Assembly (NCBI GenBank): GCA_023443625.1
Contig: JAEZTQ010000068.1
Span: 93,562-157,561, forward strand
Direction of reading: 5' to 3'
DNA length: 64,000 nt
DNA from: Bacillota bacterium
Lineage (GTDB): Bacteria > Bacillota_A > Clostridia > Lachnospirales > Lachnospiraceae
Of the stretch, positions 63,511 through 64,000 are shown in pieces. Every line of letters begins with the position of its first letter. Positions within the stretch are counted from its first letter, which is position 1. The notes beneath the pieces were generated by a model that saw nothing but the letters and a program-made list of their open reading frames with translations, was not told where the DNA came from and did not search any database. Both the position numbers and the translations under genes were made by a program.

Positions 63511-64000
63511 ATGAGAAAAAAGATAAGATTTATTGTTCTGCTTATTGTTCCGATCGTTGTATTGACTATCCTGATTGTAAGTATAAATACGGAAAAAAAT
63601 GATGTTTCCTATGTAAAGGTAAAACCAGAGGATAAGATATTATATTCGGATCACTTATCGGCATTGTCATCCTATGCGGCACTTCCATGCCTTGAAACAG
63701 GCTATCATTTTTCGGATGTAGTTATACGGGGTGAAATTATTAATATCTATCAAGGAGATATAGATTTTCTGCTAAACGTAGGTGGTAAATTGGGTGATGA
63801 GCTGCCTAAAATGATTTGCACCTATTATGATATTAAGGTGGAGAAAACCTATCTGGGTCAGGTTGACAGTGAGATAATAACCTGTAGGGTTTTAGGTGAT
63901 TTTGATTCCCTATGCACAAAGCCAAGAGAAAAGGGTAAAGTCATTTTAATGCTAAATGAACAAATAGATGATAGCACAAATGAAAAAGTATATGGCACTA
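63511..64000 (+). CDS. Membrane-anchored protein of unknown function (cut by window end)
   Basis: The first 163 residues are visible: a lysine-led N-terminal membrane segment (FIVLLIVPIVVLTILIVSI) followed by an extracytoplasmic beta-rich domain (SDVVIRGEIINIYQG, YYDIKVEKTYLGQ, KGKVILMLNE). AAGGGGGAAATAGT precedes the ATG. The pattern of a short repeated-strand domain downstream of one membrane anchor resembles small clostridial surface proteins, but I do not recognise a family. Its missing C terminus is probably similar to the remnant at 63247-63492. Confidence 0.7.
   Translation, partial: MRKKIRFIVLLIVPIVVLTILIVSINTEKNDVSYVKVKPEDKILYSDHLSALSSYAALPCLETGYHFSDVVIRGEIINIYQGDIDFLLNVGGKLGDELPKMICTYYDIKVEKTYLGQVDSEIITCRVLGDFDSLCTKPREKGKVILMLNEQIDDSTNEKVYGT

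Overview
The window looks like the chromosome of an anaerobic, plant-fibre-degrading Firmicute, most likely a Lachnospiraceae clostridium of the Lachnoclostridium/Anaerocolumna type. This is inferred from low G+C DNA by eye, strong GGAGG ribosome binding sites, consensus sigma-A promoters, a Rex-box adhE promoter, a T-box leader, and many glycoside hydrolases paired with AraC, LacI or GntR regulators. No tRNA, rRNA, prophage, insertion sequence or CRISPR array was seen.

Layout. 1-2.0 kb: the 5' part of adhE (minus strand) behind a Rex-type promoter, then a ferritin-like protein. 2.0-6.6 kb: a lipid-anchored GH5 endoglucanase, an AraC regulator and a GH43 enzyme. 6.9-11 kb: a small lipoprotein, a DUF2200 protein, a secreted LamG/Big2 protein and a D-2-hydroxyacid dehydrogenase. 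11.4-13.6 kb: a chemoreceptor. 13.6-17.9 kb: a hexuronate locus (uxaC and a LacI regulator, divergent from uxaA) with two near-identical palindromic operators. 18.0-19.6 kb: a T-box leader, probably alanine-specific, in front of an AlaA-type aminotransferase. 19.9-29.2 kb: a sulfate uptake and assimilation operon (sbp-cysT-cysW-cysA-aprA-aprB-cysD-cysN), interrupted by a 53-bp tandem repeat array and containing a Gln/Glu-rich insertion in AprA. 29.4-33.3 kb: feoAB, a DUF3795 protein and a WYL regulator.

33.5-44.1 kb holds a possible corrinoid methyl-transfer module: a PocR/AraC regulator, a cobalamin-binding corrinoid protein, a MetH-activation-like protein and a URO-D/MtaA-type protein. Interleaved with it is a sugar operon (AraC regulator, zinc dehydrogenase, aldo/keto reductase, FucU-type mutarotase, GH31 glycosidase). 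44.4-59.9 kb is an aldouronate/glucuronoxylan utilisation operon: GH2, an LplB/YtcP/LplA-type ABC importer, mannonate dehydratase, a GntR regulator, GH3, GH67 alpha-glucuronidase and an SGNH acetylesterase. 60-64 kb: a GH127 beta-L-arabinofuranosidase divergent from an AraC regulator, then a 3' gene remnant followed by what appears to be its intact tandem paralogue, cut by the window edge.

How the parts fit. Oligosaccharides carrying 4-O-methylglucuronate are imported and stripped of acetyl, methylglucuronosyl and xylosyl groups inside the cell. Glucuronate is then handled by UxaC and UxuA, although the reductase UxuB and the KDG kinase and aldolase are not in the window. The most speculative and interesting idea is that the neighbouring corrinoid/URO-D genes remove O-methyl groups from methylated plant sugars such as 4-O-methylglucuronate. 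A second theme is repeat-driven variation: two intergenic tandem arrays, a long palindrome nested in a terminator, and low-complexity insertions in two enzymes.
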